64,000 nt of DNA from Ectopseudomonas chengduensis (GCF_015712065.1 NZ_JACFYZ010000006.1:62001-126000), one strand, 5' to 3'. Counted from the first letter of the stretch, positions 50,750 through 59,701 are shown. Made by a program: numbers and translations. Notes: a model not told the origin generated them from the sequence alone.

Positions 50750-52096
50750 ATGAACGCCACCCGAGTCGAGCTGCTCGACGAAGTCCGTCAATTTCGCCAG
50801 GTCCACCCCGAGGTGCGCTTCGTCGACCTGATCTGCCTGGACATTCCCGGGCATTTCTATGGCAAGCGCTACCCCATTGAGATGCTGGAGAAGGTCGCCG
50901 CCGGCAGCGCCCTGAAACTGCCGCAGAACTGTGTACTGCTCGGCGCTCAGGGCGGGCTCTACGAGATCGGCGACTACTGCTTTCATGACGGCGACCCGGA
51001 CGCGCCACGGCGGCTGATCCCCGGCACGCTCAAGCTGGTGAACTGGGAGCGTCAGCCGCTGGGGCAGATGCTGATCAGCTCCGACGGTACCGAGGCGCCC
51101 ATCGAGTTCGAGCCGCGCGAAGTGCTGGCGCGCGTGGTGCAGCGCCTGGCCGCGCGTGGCATTCATCCGGTGGTGGCCTTCGAGCTGGAGTTCTACCTGT
51201 TCGACAAGGCGCTCAAGGACGGCTTGCCGCAGTACCCGCGCGATGACCTGAGTGGCGATGCCGATGACCAGCCGAACATGCATATCGAACGGCTGTCGCG
51301 TTTTTCCGAGGTGCTCGACGACATCAGCGAAACCGCGCGCCTGCAGGGCATCGACACCACGGTGATCACCGCCGAGATCGGCCCGGGGCAGTTCGAGATC
51401 AACTTCAGCCACAACGCTGACCCGATGCAGGCGGCCGACTGGTCGGCGCTGTTCTGCCGGGTGAGCCGTGGCGTGGCGCTCAAATACGGCCATCGCGCCA
51501 GCTTCATGGCCAAGCCGTACCTGCAGTATCCGGGCAGCGGCATGCATATCCATGTCAGTCTGTACGACGAGGCCGGTGACAACCTGCTGGCCCGCGACGA
51601 GCAGCGCCCGCTGCGTCATGCCGTGGCCGGTTGCCTGGAACTGCTGCCGGAGCTGATGCCGATCTACGCGCCGAACCACAACAGCTACCGCCGCTTCGGC
51701 GCCCAAGTGAACTCGGCGAGCAAGGCCAGCTGGGGTTTCGAGGATCGCGACGCCTGCGTACGTATCCCCGAGTCGGACGCGCGCAACCTGCGCCTGGAGT
51801 TCCGCCTGCCGGGCGCCGATGCCAACCCCTATCTGGTGCTGGCGGCATTGCTGACCAGCATCGAGCAGGGCCTCGACGCCCAGGCCGAGCCCATCGCACC
51901 ACTGAATGACGACCGCGAAAGCGGCGTCGACTTTCCCAAGGACATGCTCGACGCCGTACGCCGCATGCAGGTCAGCGAGCGCGTCGCGGCTGGCCTCGGC
52001 AGCGAGTTCGTCATGGTCTATTGCGAGAACAAACGCCAGGATCACCTGGCCTTCATGCACGACATCAGCCCGCGCGAATATCGCTGGTACCTGTGA
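50750..52096 (+). CDS. puuA: Glutamine-synthetase-like gamma-glutamylpolyamine ligase
   Basis: 448 residues. GS-type fold with a grasp N-terminal domain and catalytic motifs FELEFYLFD (glutamate binding), EIGPGQFEINF, GSGMHIHVSL and the ATP loop NSYRRFGAQVNSAS (NRxxSxRIP-like region; the conserved RIP is seen in ACVRIPESDARN). PuuA/SpuI enzymes join glutamate to putrescine or spermidine with ATP, making substrate for the oxidase at 48872. ATG at 50750 follows the regulator by 29 bases. Confidence 0.88.
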   Translation: MNATRVELLDEVRQFRQVHPEVRFVDLICLDIPGHFYGKRYPIEMLEKVAAGSALKLPQNCVLLGAQGGLYEIGDYCFHDGDPDAPRRLIPGTLKLVNWERQPLGQMLISSDGTEAPIEFEPREVLARVVQRLAARGIHPVVAFELEFYLFDKALKDGLPQYPRDDLSGDADDQPNMHIERLSRFSEVLDDISETARLQGIDTTVITAEIGPGQFEINFSHNADPMQAADWSALFCRVSRGVALKYGHRASFMAKPYLQYPGSGMHIHVSLYDEAGDNLLARDEQRPLRHAVAGCLELLPELMPIYAPNHNSYRRFGAQVNSASKASWGFEDRDACVRIPESDARNLRLEFRLPGADANPYLVLAALLTSIEQGLDAQAEPIAPLNDDRESGVDFPKDMLDAVRRMQVSERVAAGLGSEFVMVYCENKRQDHLAFMHDISPREYRWYL

Positions 52097-52119
52097 TGTC
52101 TCGGATCGAAGGAGGCGAC

Positions 52120-53499
52120 ATGAACAACGCCCAGAACAACCCGAAAACCGCACACTGGCAGGCCCTGAGCCAGGCCCACCACCTGGCGCCGTTCAGTGAT
52201 TACAAGCAGCTGGCCGAGAAGGGCCCGCGCATCATCACCGAGGCAAAAGGCGTGCACCTGTGGGACAGCGAGGGCAACAAGATCCTCGATGGCATGGCCG
52301 GTCTGTGGTGCGTGGCCGTCGGCTATGGCCGCGAGGAGCTGGTCGCGGCAGCTTCCAAGCAGATGTTGCAACTGCCGTTCTACAACACCTTCTTCCAGAC
52401 CGCCCATCCGCCAGTGCTGGAGCTGGCCCATGCCATTTCCCAAGTGGCGCCGGCCGGCATGAACCACGTGTTCTTCACCGGTTCGGGCTCGGAGGGCAAT
52501 GACACCATGCTGCGTCTGGTACGCCACTACTGGGCGTGCAAGGGCCAGCCGGGCAAGAAGATCATCATCGGCCGCGACAACGGCTACCACGGCTCCACCG
52601 TGGCCGGTGCCAGCCTCGGCGGCATGAAGTTCATGCACGAGCAGGGCGACCTGCCGATCCCGGGCATCGCGCACATTCCGCAGCCGTACTGGTTCGGCGA
52701 GGGCGGCGACCAATCGCCTGAAGCATTCGGTATCTGGGCTGCCGACCAGTTGGAGAAGAAGATTCTCGAACTGGGCGAAGAAAACGTTGCAGCTTTTATT
52801 GCCGAGCCGATCCAGGGCGCTGGCGGCGTGATCATTCCGCCGGAGACCTACTGGCCGCGCATCAAGGAAATCCTGGCCAAGTACGACATTCTTTTCGTCG
52901 CCGATGAAGTGATCTGCGGTTTCGGCCGTACCGGCGAGTGGTTCGGCAGCCAGTACTACGACCTCAAGCCTGACCTGATGACCATCGCCAAGGGCCTTAC
53001 CAGCGGTTACGTACCGATGGGCGGGTTGATCGTCAGCGACAAGGTGTTCGAGGTGATCGAAGCGCACGGCGATTTCAACCATGGCTTCACCTATTCCGGC
53101 CATCCGGTGGCGGCAGCGGTGGGCCTGGAGAACCTGCGCATTCTCAAGGAAGAAGGCATCGTCGAGCGGGTGAAGGCAGAAACCGCGCCCTACCTGCAAA
53201 AGCGCCTGCGTGAGCTGGCCGATCACCCGCTGGTGGGCGAAGTGCGCGGCGTCGGCATGCTTGGCGCCATCGAGTTGGTGTGGGACAAGGCCACGCGCAA
53301 GCGCTTCTCCGGTGATGTGGGCGTGGGCATGATCTGCCGTGGCCACTGCTTCAACAACGGTCTGATCATGCGCGCGGTGGGCGACACCATGATCATCGCG
53401 CCACCACTGGTAATCAGCCAGGCGGAAGTGGATGAGCTGGTAGAGAAAGCGCGCAAGTGCCTGGATCTGACCTGGGAGCAGGTGTGTAGCTTGGCGTAA
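52120..53499 (+). CDS. spuC: Polyamine:pyruvate aminotransferase-like class III transaminase
   Basis: 459 residues. Class III PLP enzyme: substrate/cofactor motif FTGSGSEGNDTMLRLVRHYW, YHGSTVAGASLGGM, the carboxylate-binding AFIAEPIQGAGGVIIPPETYW, VADEVICGFGRTGEWFGSQ, and the Schiff-base Lys in IAKGLTSGYVPMGG. SpuC-like enzymes transaminate putrescine/cadaverine to aminoaldehydes. GGAGG lies 5 bases before the ATG at 52120. It ends the operon, so the two branches (transaminase and gamma-glutamyl pathway) are joined in one transcript. Confidence 0.9.
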   Translation: MNNAQNNPKTAHWQALSQAHHLAPFSDYKQLAEKGPRIITEAKGVHLWDSEGNKILDGMAGLWCVAVGYGREELVAAASKQMLQLPFYNTFFQTAHPPVLELAHAISQVAPAGMNHVFFTGSGSEGNDTMLRLVRHYWACKGQPGKKIIIGRDNGYHGSTVAGASLGGMKFMHEQGDLPIPGIAHIPQPYWFGEGGDQSPEAFGIWAADQLEKKILELGEENVAAFIAEPIQGAGGVIIPPETYWPRIKEILAKYDILFVADEVICGFGRTGEWFGSQYYDLKPDLMTIAKGLTSGYVPMGGLIVSDKVFEVIEAHGDFNHGFTYSGHPVAAAVGLENLRILKEEGIVERVKAETAPYLQKRLRELADHPLVGEVRGVGMLGAIELVWDKATRKRFSGDVGVGMICRGHCFNNGLIMRAVGDTMIIAPPLVISQAEVDELVEKARKCLDLTWEQVCSLA

Positions 53500-53511
53500 T
53501 CTCGCGGTACG

Positions 53512-53532
53512 GTGGGAGGGCTTCAGCCGCGA
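53512..53532. repeat. REP unit
   Basis: GTGGGAGGGCTTCAGCCGCG, same family as 10211 and 46957, directly after the transaminase stop. Confidence 0.7.
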
Positions 53533-53566
53533 CAGGAACAACCCACAGCTAAAAGCCGCCCCACAA

Positions 53567-53610
53567 AAAACGAAACCCCGCGACCGTTACCGGTGGCGGG
53601 GTTTCGTTTT
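53567..53610. terminator. Bidirectional Rho-independent terminator
   Basis: AAAACGAAACCCCGC (53567-53581) pairs with GCGGGGTTTCGTTTT (53596-53610). A-run before and T-run after let it work for the rightward polyamine operon and the leftward esterase gene. Confidence 0.9.
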
Positions 53611-53618
53611 TCAGCCGC

Positions 53619-54635
53619 TTACTTGAGGCTGTTTTTCAGCGTCTGTGCTGCCTGATCCATGGCGGAGCGTACCGCCGGGACTTCGGACACCACATTGAGC
53701 AGGCCGTAGTCGTGGATCATGCCGTTGTAGCGCACGGCAGTCACTGGAACACCGGCGGCGTTCAGGCGGCGAGCGTAGGCTTCGCCTTCGTCGCGCAGCA
53801 CGTCCATCTCGGCGGTCTGCACCAGTGCTGGCGGCAGGCCCTTGAGCTGTTCCAGGCTGGCGCGCAGGGGCGACGCATGGATCTCGTTACGCTGCTTCGG
53901 GTCGGTGGTGTAGTTGTCCCAGAACCATTCCATCATGCCGCGGGTCAGGAAGTGGCCTTCGGCGAACTGGTTGTAGGAGCCATTGTTGAAGTTGGCGTCG
54001 GTCACCGGCCACAGCAGCACCTGGGCGCGCAGTTTCGGCGTACCGGCTTCCTTGGCCTTGATGGCGACCACGGCTGCCATATTGCCACCGACGCTGTTGC
54101 CGGCCACTGCCAGGCGCGATCCGTCGACACCGATCTGGCTGCCGTTGTCGGCCACCCACTTCGTGGCGGCATAGGCCTGGTTGATCGCGGTCGGGTACTT
54201 GGCTTCCGGCGACGGCGTGTAGTCGACGTAGATTGCAGCGGCGCCAGAGCCTACTACCAGGTCGCGGATCAGGCGTTCGTGGGTCGGATAATCACCCAGT
54301 ACCCAGCCACCGCCATGGAAGAACATGAAGCCCGGCAGAATGCCGCGAGCGCCTTCAGGACGTACCACCTTGAGGGTGAGCGACTGGCCATTAACCTGGA
54401 TCACCTTGGTGTCCACGATAATGCCGGACAGGTCCACCTTGACGCTGGCCTGAGCACCTACCAGTACGGCGCGGGCGTCTTTCGGCGAGAGTGTTTCCAG
54501 CGGCTGACCACCACCGGCTGCCAGGGCATCGAGGAAACCTTGGGTGTTGCGCTCCACGCCGGGGCTGCCGGCGGCGAAGCTGCTGTTGATGGCTAGGGCG
54601 AGCAGCCCGGCAGTCAGAGTGCGAGAAAATTTCAT
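53619..54635 (-). CDS. Secreted HSL-type esterase, paralogue of the gene at 21125
   Basis: 338 residues. Signal peptide (MKFSRTLTAGLLALAINSSF to AA, about 1-22), then the hydrolase: FFHGGGWVLGDYPTH, VAGNSVGGNMAAVVA and the catalytic His in GMIHDYGLLN. From AGSPGVERNTQ on, it aligns with the 21125 protein, with long blocks identical, yet it is exported while the other is not. AGGAG is 8 bases before the ATG at 54635; the six-base longer TTG start is less likely. It is near the DUF2790 and ohr genes on the same strand. Confidence 0.9.
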   Translation of the reverse strand: MKFSRTLTAGLLALAINSSFAAGSPGVERNTQGFLDALAAGGGQPLETLSPKDARAVLVGAQASVKVDLSGIIVDTKVIQVNGQSLTLKVVRPEGARGILPGFMFFHGGGWVLGDYPTHERLIRDLVVGSGAAAIYVDYTPSPEAKYPTAINQAYAATKWVADNGSQIGVDGSRLAVAGNSVGGNMAAVVAIKAKEAGTPKLRAQVLLWPVTDANFNNGSYNQFAEGHFLTRGMMEWFWDNYTTDPKQRNEIHASPLRASLEQLKGLPPALVQTAEMDVLRDEGEAYARRLNAAGVPVTAVRYNGMIHDYGLLNVVSEVPAVRSAMDQAAQTLKNSLK

Positions 54636-54671
54636 GGTCAAACTCCTGTCGATCAGTTGGGCGGCTGGTTG

Positions 54672-54932
54672 TCAGTTCTGGTTGGTGCAAACGCTGGAGA
54701 GTTGTTCGTAGTCGAGAACTTCCACGTCACCCGCGCTGTTGCGGTAGGTCATCGTTGCCGTGACCACTTCGCACTGCGAGCTGTTGGGCACGTCGATGGA
54801 AATCACCTTGGCGACATCCAGGTTCTGGCCGTAGCGGTAGGGCGTGGCCTCGGCGCTGTGGGCGAGGGTGGTGAGCGACGCGCTGAGTGCGAGGGCGGTC
54901 AGTGCGGTGGCGAACAGGGTGCGGGTTTTCAT
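54672..54932 (-). CDS. DUF2790 family small exported protein
   Basis: 86 residues. Signal peptide MKTRTLFATALTALALSASL (about 1-27), then TPYRYGQNLDVAKVISIDVP, QCEVVTATMTYRNSAGDVEV and SSVC near the end, the DUF2790 layout with two conserved Cys. It is common and unexplained in Pseudomonas. GAGGAGAACCACC ahead of the ATG gives GGAG spacing of about 8. The upstream in-frame sequence is Arg-rich and not a real extension. Confidence 0.85.
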   Translation of the reverse strand: MKTRTLFATALTALALSASLTTLAHSAEATPYRYGQNLDVAKVISIDVPNSSQCEVVTATMTYRNSAGDVEVLDYEQLSSVCTNQN

Positions 54933-54991
54933 GGTGGTTCTCCTCTTGGGGCCGCGCTCGGGCTGTGGCCGCGAGCGCTGGCTGCTATCTG

Positions 54992-55417
54992 TCAGACGAT
55001 GGTCAAGGTGACGTCGATGTTGCCGCGGGTGGCGTTGGAGTACGGACAAACGATGTGCGCGCGATCCACCAGGGTTTGTGCGGCTTCCGGGGTCAGGCCG
55101 GGCAGGCTGATGCGCAGTTCCACCTCGATGCCGAAGCCGGTGGGGATGGCGCCGATGCCGACGGTGCCTTCGATGAAGGTGTCAGCCGGGATGCTCAGCT
55201 TGTCGCGGGCGGCGACGAATTTCAGGGCACCGAGGAAGCAGGCGGAATAACCGGCGGCGAACAGCTGCTCCGGGTTGGTGCCGTTACCGCCGGCGCCGCC
55301 GAGTTCTTTCGGGGTGGACAGGGCGATGTCGAGGATGCCGTCGGAGGAGACGGCGCGGCCTTCACGGCCACCAAAGGCTTCAGCGGTTGCACGGTAGAGA
55401 ACGTTTTCGATAGTCAT
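54992..55417 (-). CDS. ohr: Organic hydroperoxide resistance protein, Ohr/OsmC family
   Basis: 141 residues, the normal Ohr size. The two redox cysteines are in [13 protein letters not shown] (about residue 60) and [17 protein letters not shown] (about 124). [19 protein letters not shown] is the Ohr signature. It reduces organic hydroperoxides with lipoyl/thiol electrons. The regulator ohrR lies just upstream on the same strand, with an inverted repeat in between. Confidence 0.96.
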   Translation of the reverse strand: MTIENVLYRATAEAFGGREGRAVSSDGILDIALSTPKELGGAGGNGTNPEQLFAAGYSACFLGALKFVAARDKLSIPADTFIEGTVGIGAIPTGFGIEVELRISLPGLTPEAAQTLVDRAHIVCPYSNATRGNIDVTLTIV

Positions 55418-55500
55418 GGCATTGATCCTTGTCGGTGGGGTAGTGATGGATTGGCTTGCTAATCTTTTGTGCGCTAACCGTTTCCATGGGGTGAACTATA

Positions 55501-55523
55501 TTGCGCAAAACATTAGTGCGCAA
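55501..55523. promoter_or_regulatory. Inverted repeat in the ohr upstream region (probable OhrR operator)
   Basis: TTGCGCA (55501-55507) and TGCGCAA (55517-55523) with a 9-base spacer, about 85 bases before the ohr start. The rest of the 55418-55776 gap (359 bp) shows no gene and no other structure I trust. Confidence 0.6.
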
Positions 55524-55776
55524 GATAAATATATGGAAGATTTGGTTATAGCTTTTTGACTTTCAGGAATAAGCAGGCGCGATAGGGTATGTAGCCATGC
55601 TTTGCTGTAGATCCTGTAGGTGAATTGACAGAATCAGACTGAATAGAGGCGCAGGATGAGCCCGTGATGCGGGGAGATGGACGATGAGGCCGCTGAATAC
55701 AGCGCGCACGAGACTTTGCCCGGCTAGGGGTGGCTACGGGTTAGCGGCAGCAGGCGATGGCTGGCATCGCCTGGGA

Positions 55777-56229
55777 TCAGAGGGCGTCTTGCAGATGGCC
55801 GCGCAGTTCGATCAAGTCATCACGCAGCTTGCCTAGTTGCGCCATGTTCAACGCAGAAGCCTTGAGGATGCAGGCAGGCAATGCTTTGGCCTGTTCGTGC
55901 AGGGCGCGACCCTTGTCGGTCAGGTACAGCTGCACCACACGTTCGTCCTGGCTGCTGCGCTGGCGCTGCAGCAGGCCTTCGCTCTCCAGGCGCTTGAGCA
56001 GAGGCGTCAACGAGCCCGGGTCGGTCAGCATGCGTGCGCTGATCTCACTGACGGTGATGCCCTCGCTTTCCCACAGCACCAGCATGGCCAGATATTGCGG
56101 ATAGGTGAGGCCGAGCGCCTGCAGCAGGGGCTTGTAGGTCTTGGTCATCATCAGCGAGGTGGAATAGAGGGCGAAGCACAGCTGGTTGTCCAGCATCAGC
56201 TCGGCGCAGGGTTCCACTTGGGAGGTCAT
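55777..56229 (-). CDS. ohrR: OhrR, MarR-family peroxide-sensing repressor
   Basis: 150 residues from MTSQVEPCAELM. The sensing cysteine is in LDNQLCFALYSTSLMMTK (about 18). Winged-helix core: LTYPQYLAMLVLWE, VSEISARMLTDPGSLTPLLKRLE and a wing SSQDERVVQLYLTDKG. Organic peroxides oxidise the Cys and release the repressor from the ohr promoter. The start was chosen to give the Cys-containing N-terminus at the usual distance; the longer frame adds a Thr/Pro-rich stretch. Confidence 0.93.
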   Translation of the reverse strand: MTSQVEPCAELMLDNQLCFALYSTSLMMTKTYKPLLQALGLTYPQYLAMLVLWESEGITVSEISARMLTDPGSLTPLLKRLESEGLLQRQRSSQDERVVQLYLTDKGRALHEQAKALPACILKASALNMAQLGKLRDDLIELRGHLQDAL

Positions 56230-56302
56230 GGCATTGGCCTGTGCAAAGGTGGTTGGCGTTGTCGGCAATTGAGTGCAGGGCAACCCGCACTCAATTGTGA
56301 TT

Positions 56303-56620
56303 TCAACCGCAGGATACGCGGGTGATCACGCGCTGATCATCGACATTGAGGTTAAGGCGTTGACCATTGTATTCCAAGGTCACCACGCTGTCGGGTGTGA
56401 GTATACGGGCTGTGCTGGCTCCGGCTTGCTGACGTGCCTGCTCGAGCAGCTCGGGCGTCACGGTCTTGCCTTTGAAGTGTTCGATGGCGGACGAGGTGCA
56501 GCTGTCCGGAGTCGGGCCACTCGGTGCGGCAACGGAGGTCGGTTTCTCGGCGGTGCTGCTGCAGCCGGCTGCGAGCAGGGTGGCGCCCAGGATGAGGCAG
56601 AGACGAGTTTTGAAATTCAA
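56303..56620 (-). CDS. Lipoprotein with I78-type peptidase inhibitor domain
   Basis: 105 residues. Signal with lipobox LLAAGC (about 15-20), then a Ser/Pro linker and an inhibitor-I78-like domain: TPELLEQARQQAGASTARIL, VVTLEYNGQRLNLNVDDQ and the invariant closing RVSCG. The family inhibits serine peptidases, in bacteria perhaps guarding the periplasm. It lies 17 bases after the yceH stop on the same strand, so likely co-transcribed. Confidence 0.85.
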   Translation of the reverse strand: MNFKTRLCLILGATLLAAGCSSTAEKPTSVAAPSGPTPDSCTSSAIEHFKGKTVTPELLEQARQQAGASTARILTPDSVVTLEYNGQRLNLNVDDQRVITRVSCG

Positions 56621-56637
56621 TGCATGAGCTCCTTGGG

Positions 56638-57288
56638 TTACTGCGCGCCTTCCAGGCGCGCCAAACGTTCTTCGAGGGCGGCGATGCGCGCTTCCAGTTC
56701 GACCAGTCGATCTTCGTTAGGTGCCGCAGCCTCCCCACGAGCAGCAGGGCGGCTGGTCAGCAAGCTTTCCATATCTGCAGATTCGCCCAGCAGATGCATA
56801 TAGCGATCCTCGCGCTGACCACTCTGGCGCGGTAGCAGTAGCGCCAGACCGCGACCGATCAGACGCTCCAACTGATGCTGGACCTCGGCGACATCGTCGA
56901 AATCGTGCATGCGATTGCTGCGCGTGAGCAGCTCATTGAGCGTCTGCGGGCCACGCAACAGCAACAGACCGAGCAATACCGTCTGCGGCTTGACCAACTC
57001 CAACTGCTTGTCGCAACGCTGTTCCCAGCGGTCGGCGCGGCTGCCCATCACCAGATGTACCAGCTTGCGGCCTTCGAGGCTACGCAGATAGCGCCCGACT
57101 TCACCGGTTTCCAGGTTCATCAGCGGTTCGCGGCTGGTCTTCTGGTTACAGGCCAGTTGCACGGCATTGAGCGTCAGCGGGTAGGTTTCCGGCGTGGTCA
57201 GCTGCTTTTCGATCAGGCAACCGAGGATGCGCACCTCGACAGCGTGCAGAGGGGTTTCACCAACCAGCGGGGATGGGGTGTGCGACAT
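56638..57288 (-). CDS. yceH: YceH family (DUF480) protein
   Basis: 216 residues with the DUF480 layout: [31 protein letters not shown] at the start, [18 protein letters not shown], then [15 protein letters not shown] and the winged-helix-like pair. A C-terminal coiled coil ([17 protein letters not shown]) closes it. Function unknown, found across gamma-proteobacteria. It is the first gene of the leftward pair with the I78 lipoprotein. Confidence 0.92.
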   Translation of the reverse strand: MSHTPSPLVGETPLHAVEVRILGCLIEKQLTTPETYPLTLNAVQLACNQKTSREPLMNLETGEVGRYLRSLEGRKLVHLVMGSRADRWEQRCDKQLELVKPQTVLLGLLLLRGPQTLNELLTRSNRMHDFDDVAEVQHQLERLIGRGLALLLPRQSGQREDRYMHLLGESADMESLLTSRPAARGEAAAPNEDRLVELEARIAALEERLARLEGAQ

Positions 57289-57336
57289 GGATCGATCCTG
57301 GCAGGAATAACCCGCCTAGGTTAACGGCATCCGCGC

Positions 57337-57903
57337 TCAGCTGACAGGCTTCAATGTGTGTTCGAGCATGTCCAGGCTGGCGCCGAGCACCTGCTGGCGC
57401 GATTCCTGGCTGGCCATCATGCGCGCCAGCAGTAGGCTGCCGAGGCATTGCGCGAGAATCGTCCAGGCCAGTTGCGGGTCGCCGATGACCTCGGCCCAGG
57501 TGTTCTGCAACTGCAGGATCTGCTGCTCGGTACGCAGCCGAACGCGTTCATCGGCACGGGCGATCTCCGCGCCGAGGGCAGGCAGCACACAGCCTTTATC
57601 CGGTTGCTCGACATGCGCCAGGCTGAGATAGGCCGCCAGGCAGCGTTGCAGCTTGTCGCGACCGGCGTCGCCCGCTTCGCCGCCAAGGCGGCTCAGGCTG
57701 TTGTGCAGCTCGCGTTCGATCAGTTCAGCGAACAAATCGTCCTTGCTCGGGAAATGGCTGTAGAAGGCTGCGCCAGTCAGGCCTATGGTTTTCATCAGCG
57801 CGTCCACGCCGGTCACGGCAAAACCTTGCTGCTTGGCAATCGCGCCGCTGCTGGCGAGCAGGCGCTCGCGGGTTTCGGCCTTGTGTTCGGCGGAATAACG
57901 CAT
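57337..57903 (-). CDS. TetR-family transcriptional regulator
   Basis: 188 residues. The HTH lies at about 10-50 (ETRERLLASSGAIAKQQGFA, VDALMKTIGLTGAAFYSHFPSKDDLFAEL). The C-terminal helical ligand domain has RCLAAYLSLAHVEQPDKGC, resembling the NemR/AcrR-like C-terminal type. It is divergent from the SDR at 57993 with a 12-bp palindrome between, so it very probably represses that gene and itself. Confidence 0.9.
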   Translation of the reverse strand: MRYSAEHKAETRERLLASSGAIAKQQGFAVTGVDALMKTIGLTGAAFYSHFPSKDDLFAELIERELHNSLSRLGGEAGDAGRDKLQRCLAAYLSLAHVEQPDKGCVLPALGAEIARADERVRLRTEQQILQLQNTWAEVIGDPQLAWTILAQCLGSLLLARMMASQESRQQVLGASLDMLEHTLKPVS

Positions 57904-57964
57904 GGATGACTCCGTTCTATGCTGGGTTGACCTGCCCGAGATCGTAGCATAACGTTCGTTCAGC

Positions 57965-57976
57965 TAACGATCGTTA
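57965..57976. promoter_or_regulatory. TetR-type operator palindrome
   Basis: TAACGATCGTTA is a perfect 12-bp palindrome, with further AACGTT/CGTT half sites upstream (about 57951), in the gap between the divergent TetR and SDR genes. Confidence 0.65.
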
Positions 57977-57992
57977 GTTAATGGAGAAAGCC

Positions 57993-58724
57993 ATGAATGA
58001 GAACAAGAAGGTCGCTTTGATCATCGGCGCGGGTGATGCCACCGGCGGCGCCATTGCCCGGCGTTTTGCCCGCGAGGGGTATGTCGCCTGCGTCACCCGG
58101 CGCAGTCTCGATAAACTGCAACCGTTGCTGGAAGAAATCCGTAGCGAGGGCGGCGAAGCGCATGGCTTTGCTTCCGATGCGCGACGTGAGGAGCAGGTGG
58201 CTGAACTGGTCGAGAGCATCGAGCGTGACATCGGGCCGATCGAGGTGATGGTGTTCAATATCGGCGCCAACGTGCCCTGCAGCATCCTCGATGAAACCGC
58301 ACGCAAGTACTTCAAGATCTGGGAAATGGCCTGCTTCGCCGGCTTTCTCACCAGCCAGGCGGTGGCCAAGCGCATGGTCACCCGCGCACGCGGCACCATC
58401 CTGTTCACCGGCGCTACGGCCGGCCTGCGTGGCGCTGCCGGATTTGCCGCTTTCGCCGGGGCCAAGCACGGCATCCGCGCGCTGGCGCAGAGCATGGCGC
58501 GTGAACTGGGACCGTTGAATATCCATGTCGCCCATGTGGTGGTGGACGGCGCCATCGATACCGCCTTTATCCGCGACAGCTTTCCCGAGCTATACGCCAA
58601 GAAGGATCAGGATGGCATTCTCGATCCCGAGCATATCGCCGACAGCTACTGGTTCCTGCACGCTCAGCCGCGCGATGCCTGGACCTTCGAGCTGGATCTG
58701 CGCCCGTGGATCGAGCGCTGGTAA
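57993..58724 (+). CDS. SDR-like protein lacking the catalytic Ser and Tyr
   Basis: 243 residues. Rossmann start ALIIGAGDATGGAIARRFAR, NAG-like NIGANVPC. In the active-site region FAAFAGAKHGIRALA the YxxxK tyrosine is Phe154 (Lys158 kept), and the serine position 13 before it is Ala141. This could be a non-catalytic or altered-chemistry member; related SDRs with FAGAK are known to me as a recurring subgroup. ATG at 57993 has GGAGA before it; 57981 is possible. It is likely controlled by the divergent TetR gene. Confidence 0.85.
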   Translation: MNENKKVALIIGAGDATGGAIARRFAREGYVACVTRRSLDKLQPLLEEIRSEGGEAHGFASDARREEQVAELVESIERDIGPIEVMVFNIGANVPCSILDETARKYFKIWEMACFAGFLTSQAVAKRMVTRARGTILFTGATAGLRGAAGFAAFAGAKHGIRALAQSMARELGPLNIHVAHVVVDGAIDTAFIRDSFPELYAKKDQDGILDPEHIADSYWFLHAQPRDAWTFELDLRPWIERW

Positions 58725-58767
58725 CCTGCGCTGAACCCATAATCACAATAATGAGCGAGTGAAGCTG

Positions 58768-59361
58768 ATGAGCAAGACGGTGGAATTCTTCTTTGATCTG
58801 GGCAGCCCGGCGTCCTACCTGGCCCATACCCAGTTGCCTGATCTGTGTCGCGACGCCGGCGCTGAATTGGTCTATCGACCGATGCTGCTGGGCGCAGTGT
58901 TCCAGGCCACCGGCAACGCCTCGCCGGCAATGATTCCGGCCAAGGGGCGCTACATGCTGCGCGACCTGGCACGCTTTGCTGAGCGCTATGGCGTACCGAT
59001 GCGCTTCAACCCGCATTTTCCGATCAATACCCTGACGCTGATGCGCTTGCTGGTGGCCGTTCAACTGTATCAGCCGGAGCGCTTCGACGATGCCTTGCAG
59101 GCGCTATTCCGGGCGATCTGGGTCGACGGGGTGAATATGGGTGATCCGGCCAAGGTGGCAGGCGTGCTGGTTGCCGCTGGTTTCGATGCAGTCGCCCTGC
59201 AGGCGCAGATCGCTGAACCGACAGTGAAGTACGCGCTCAAGGCGACTACCGAAGAGGCGGTCAAACGCGGCGTATTTGGCGCGCCGACCTGCTTTGTTGG
59301 CGGCGAGATGTTCTTCGGTCAGGATCGCCTGGATTTCGTTCGCGAAGCGCTTCGCGGCTAG
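58768..59361 (+). CDS. 2-hydroxychromene-2-carboxylate isomerase-like (DsbA/GST-kappa family)
   Basis: 197 residues. VEFFFDLGSPASYLAHTQLP starts the thioredoxin fold, with Ser in place of the DsbA CxxC (SPASY), as in HCCA isomerases and GST kappa. An inserted helical domain (about 60-150) and the closing GVFGAPTCFVGGEMFFGQDRL are family-like. It isomerises glutathione-dependent intermediates in aromatic degradation in known cases; the role here is unknown. It is in the same direction and 43 bases after the SDR. Confidence 0.88.
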   Translation: MSKTVEFFFDLGSPASYLAHTQLPDLCRDAGAELVYRPMLLGAVFQATGNASPAMIPAKGRYMLRDLARFAERYGVPMRFNPHFPINTLTLMRLLVAVQLYQPERFDDALQALFRAIWVDGVNMGDPAKVAGVLVAAGFDAVALQAQIAEPTVKYALKATTEEAVKRGVFGAPTCFVGGEMFFGQDRLDFVREALRG

Positions 59362-59429
59362 GTGCTTTTCGTCCAGGGGCTGATGCCTGGCACAATGGCC
59401 GGATCATTTTCCGGTCATTCGAGTAACCG

Positions 59430-59645
59430 ATGAACCCCGAAGCGCTGAAACTCCTGGTGACCCGCCGTATGCCTTACGGCAAGTACAAGGATCGACTGAT
59501 CGCCGATCTACCGGGCCACTACCTCAACTGGTTCGCCCGCACGGGTTTCCCCAAGGGCGAGCTGGGTCAGCTGCTCGCGCTGATGCAGGAGATCGATCAC
59601 AACGGCCTCAAACCGTTGCTCGATCCGTTGCGCGACCGTTCGTAG
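59430..59645 (+). CDS. DUF3820 family protein
   Basis: 71 residues: LLVTRRMPYGKYKDRLIADLPG then YLNWFARTGFPKGELGQLL, exactly the DUF3820 pattern of small PGGYKG-like nucleotide/acid-binding-looking proteins of unknown function. The ribosome site is weak (GAGTAACCG). Its stop falls in the dispersed repeat at 59642. Confidence 0.88.
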   Translation: MNPEALKLLVTRRMPYGKYKDRLIADLPGHYLNWFARTGFPKGELGQLLALMQEIDHNGLKPLLDPLRDRS

Positions 59646-59701
59646 CCCGGATGCAATCCGGGGACAACTTCCGATCTCTCCCGGATTTCATGCGGGCTAC
59701 G
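59642..59701. repeat. Dispersed inverted repeat (GTAGCCCGG family)
   Basis: The 22 bases 59642-59663 are identical to 1366-1387. Here they are followed by the inverse arm (CCCGGATTTCATGCGGGCTA, ending near 59700), so the unit forms a hairpin after DUF3820. Confidence 0.8.

Noticed and set aside
52042..53541. 499-residue open frame opposite the transaminase
   Set aside because: Antisense of a class III aminotransferase whose motifs are all present on the plus strand.
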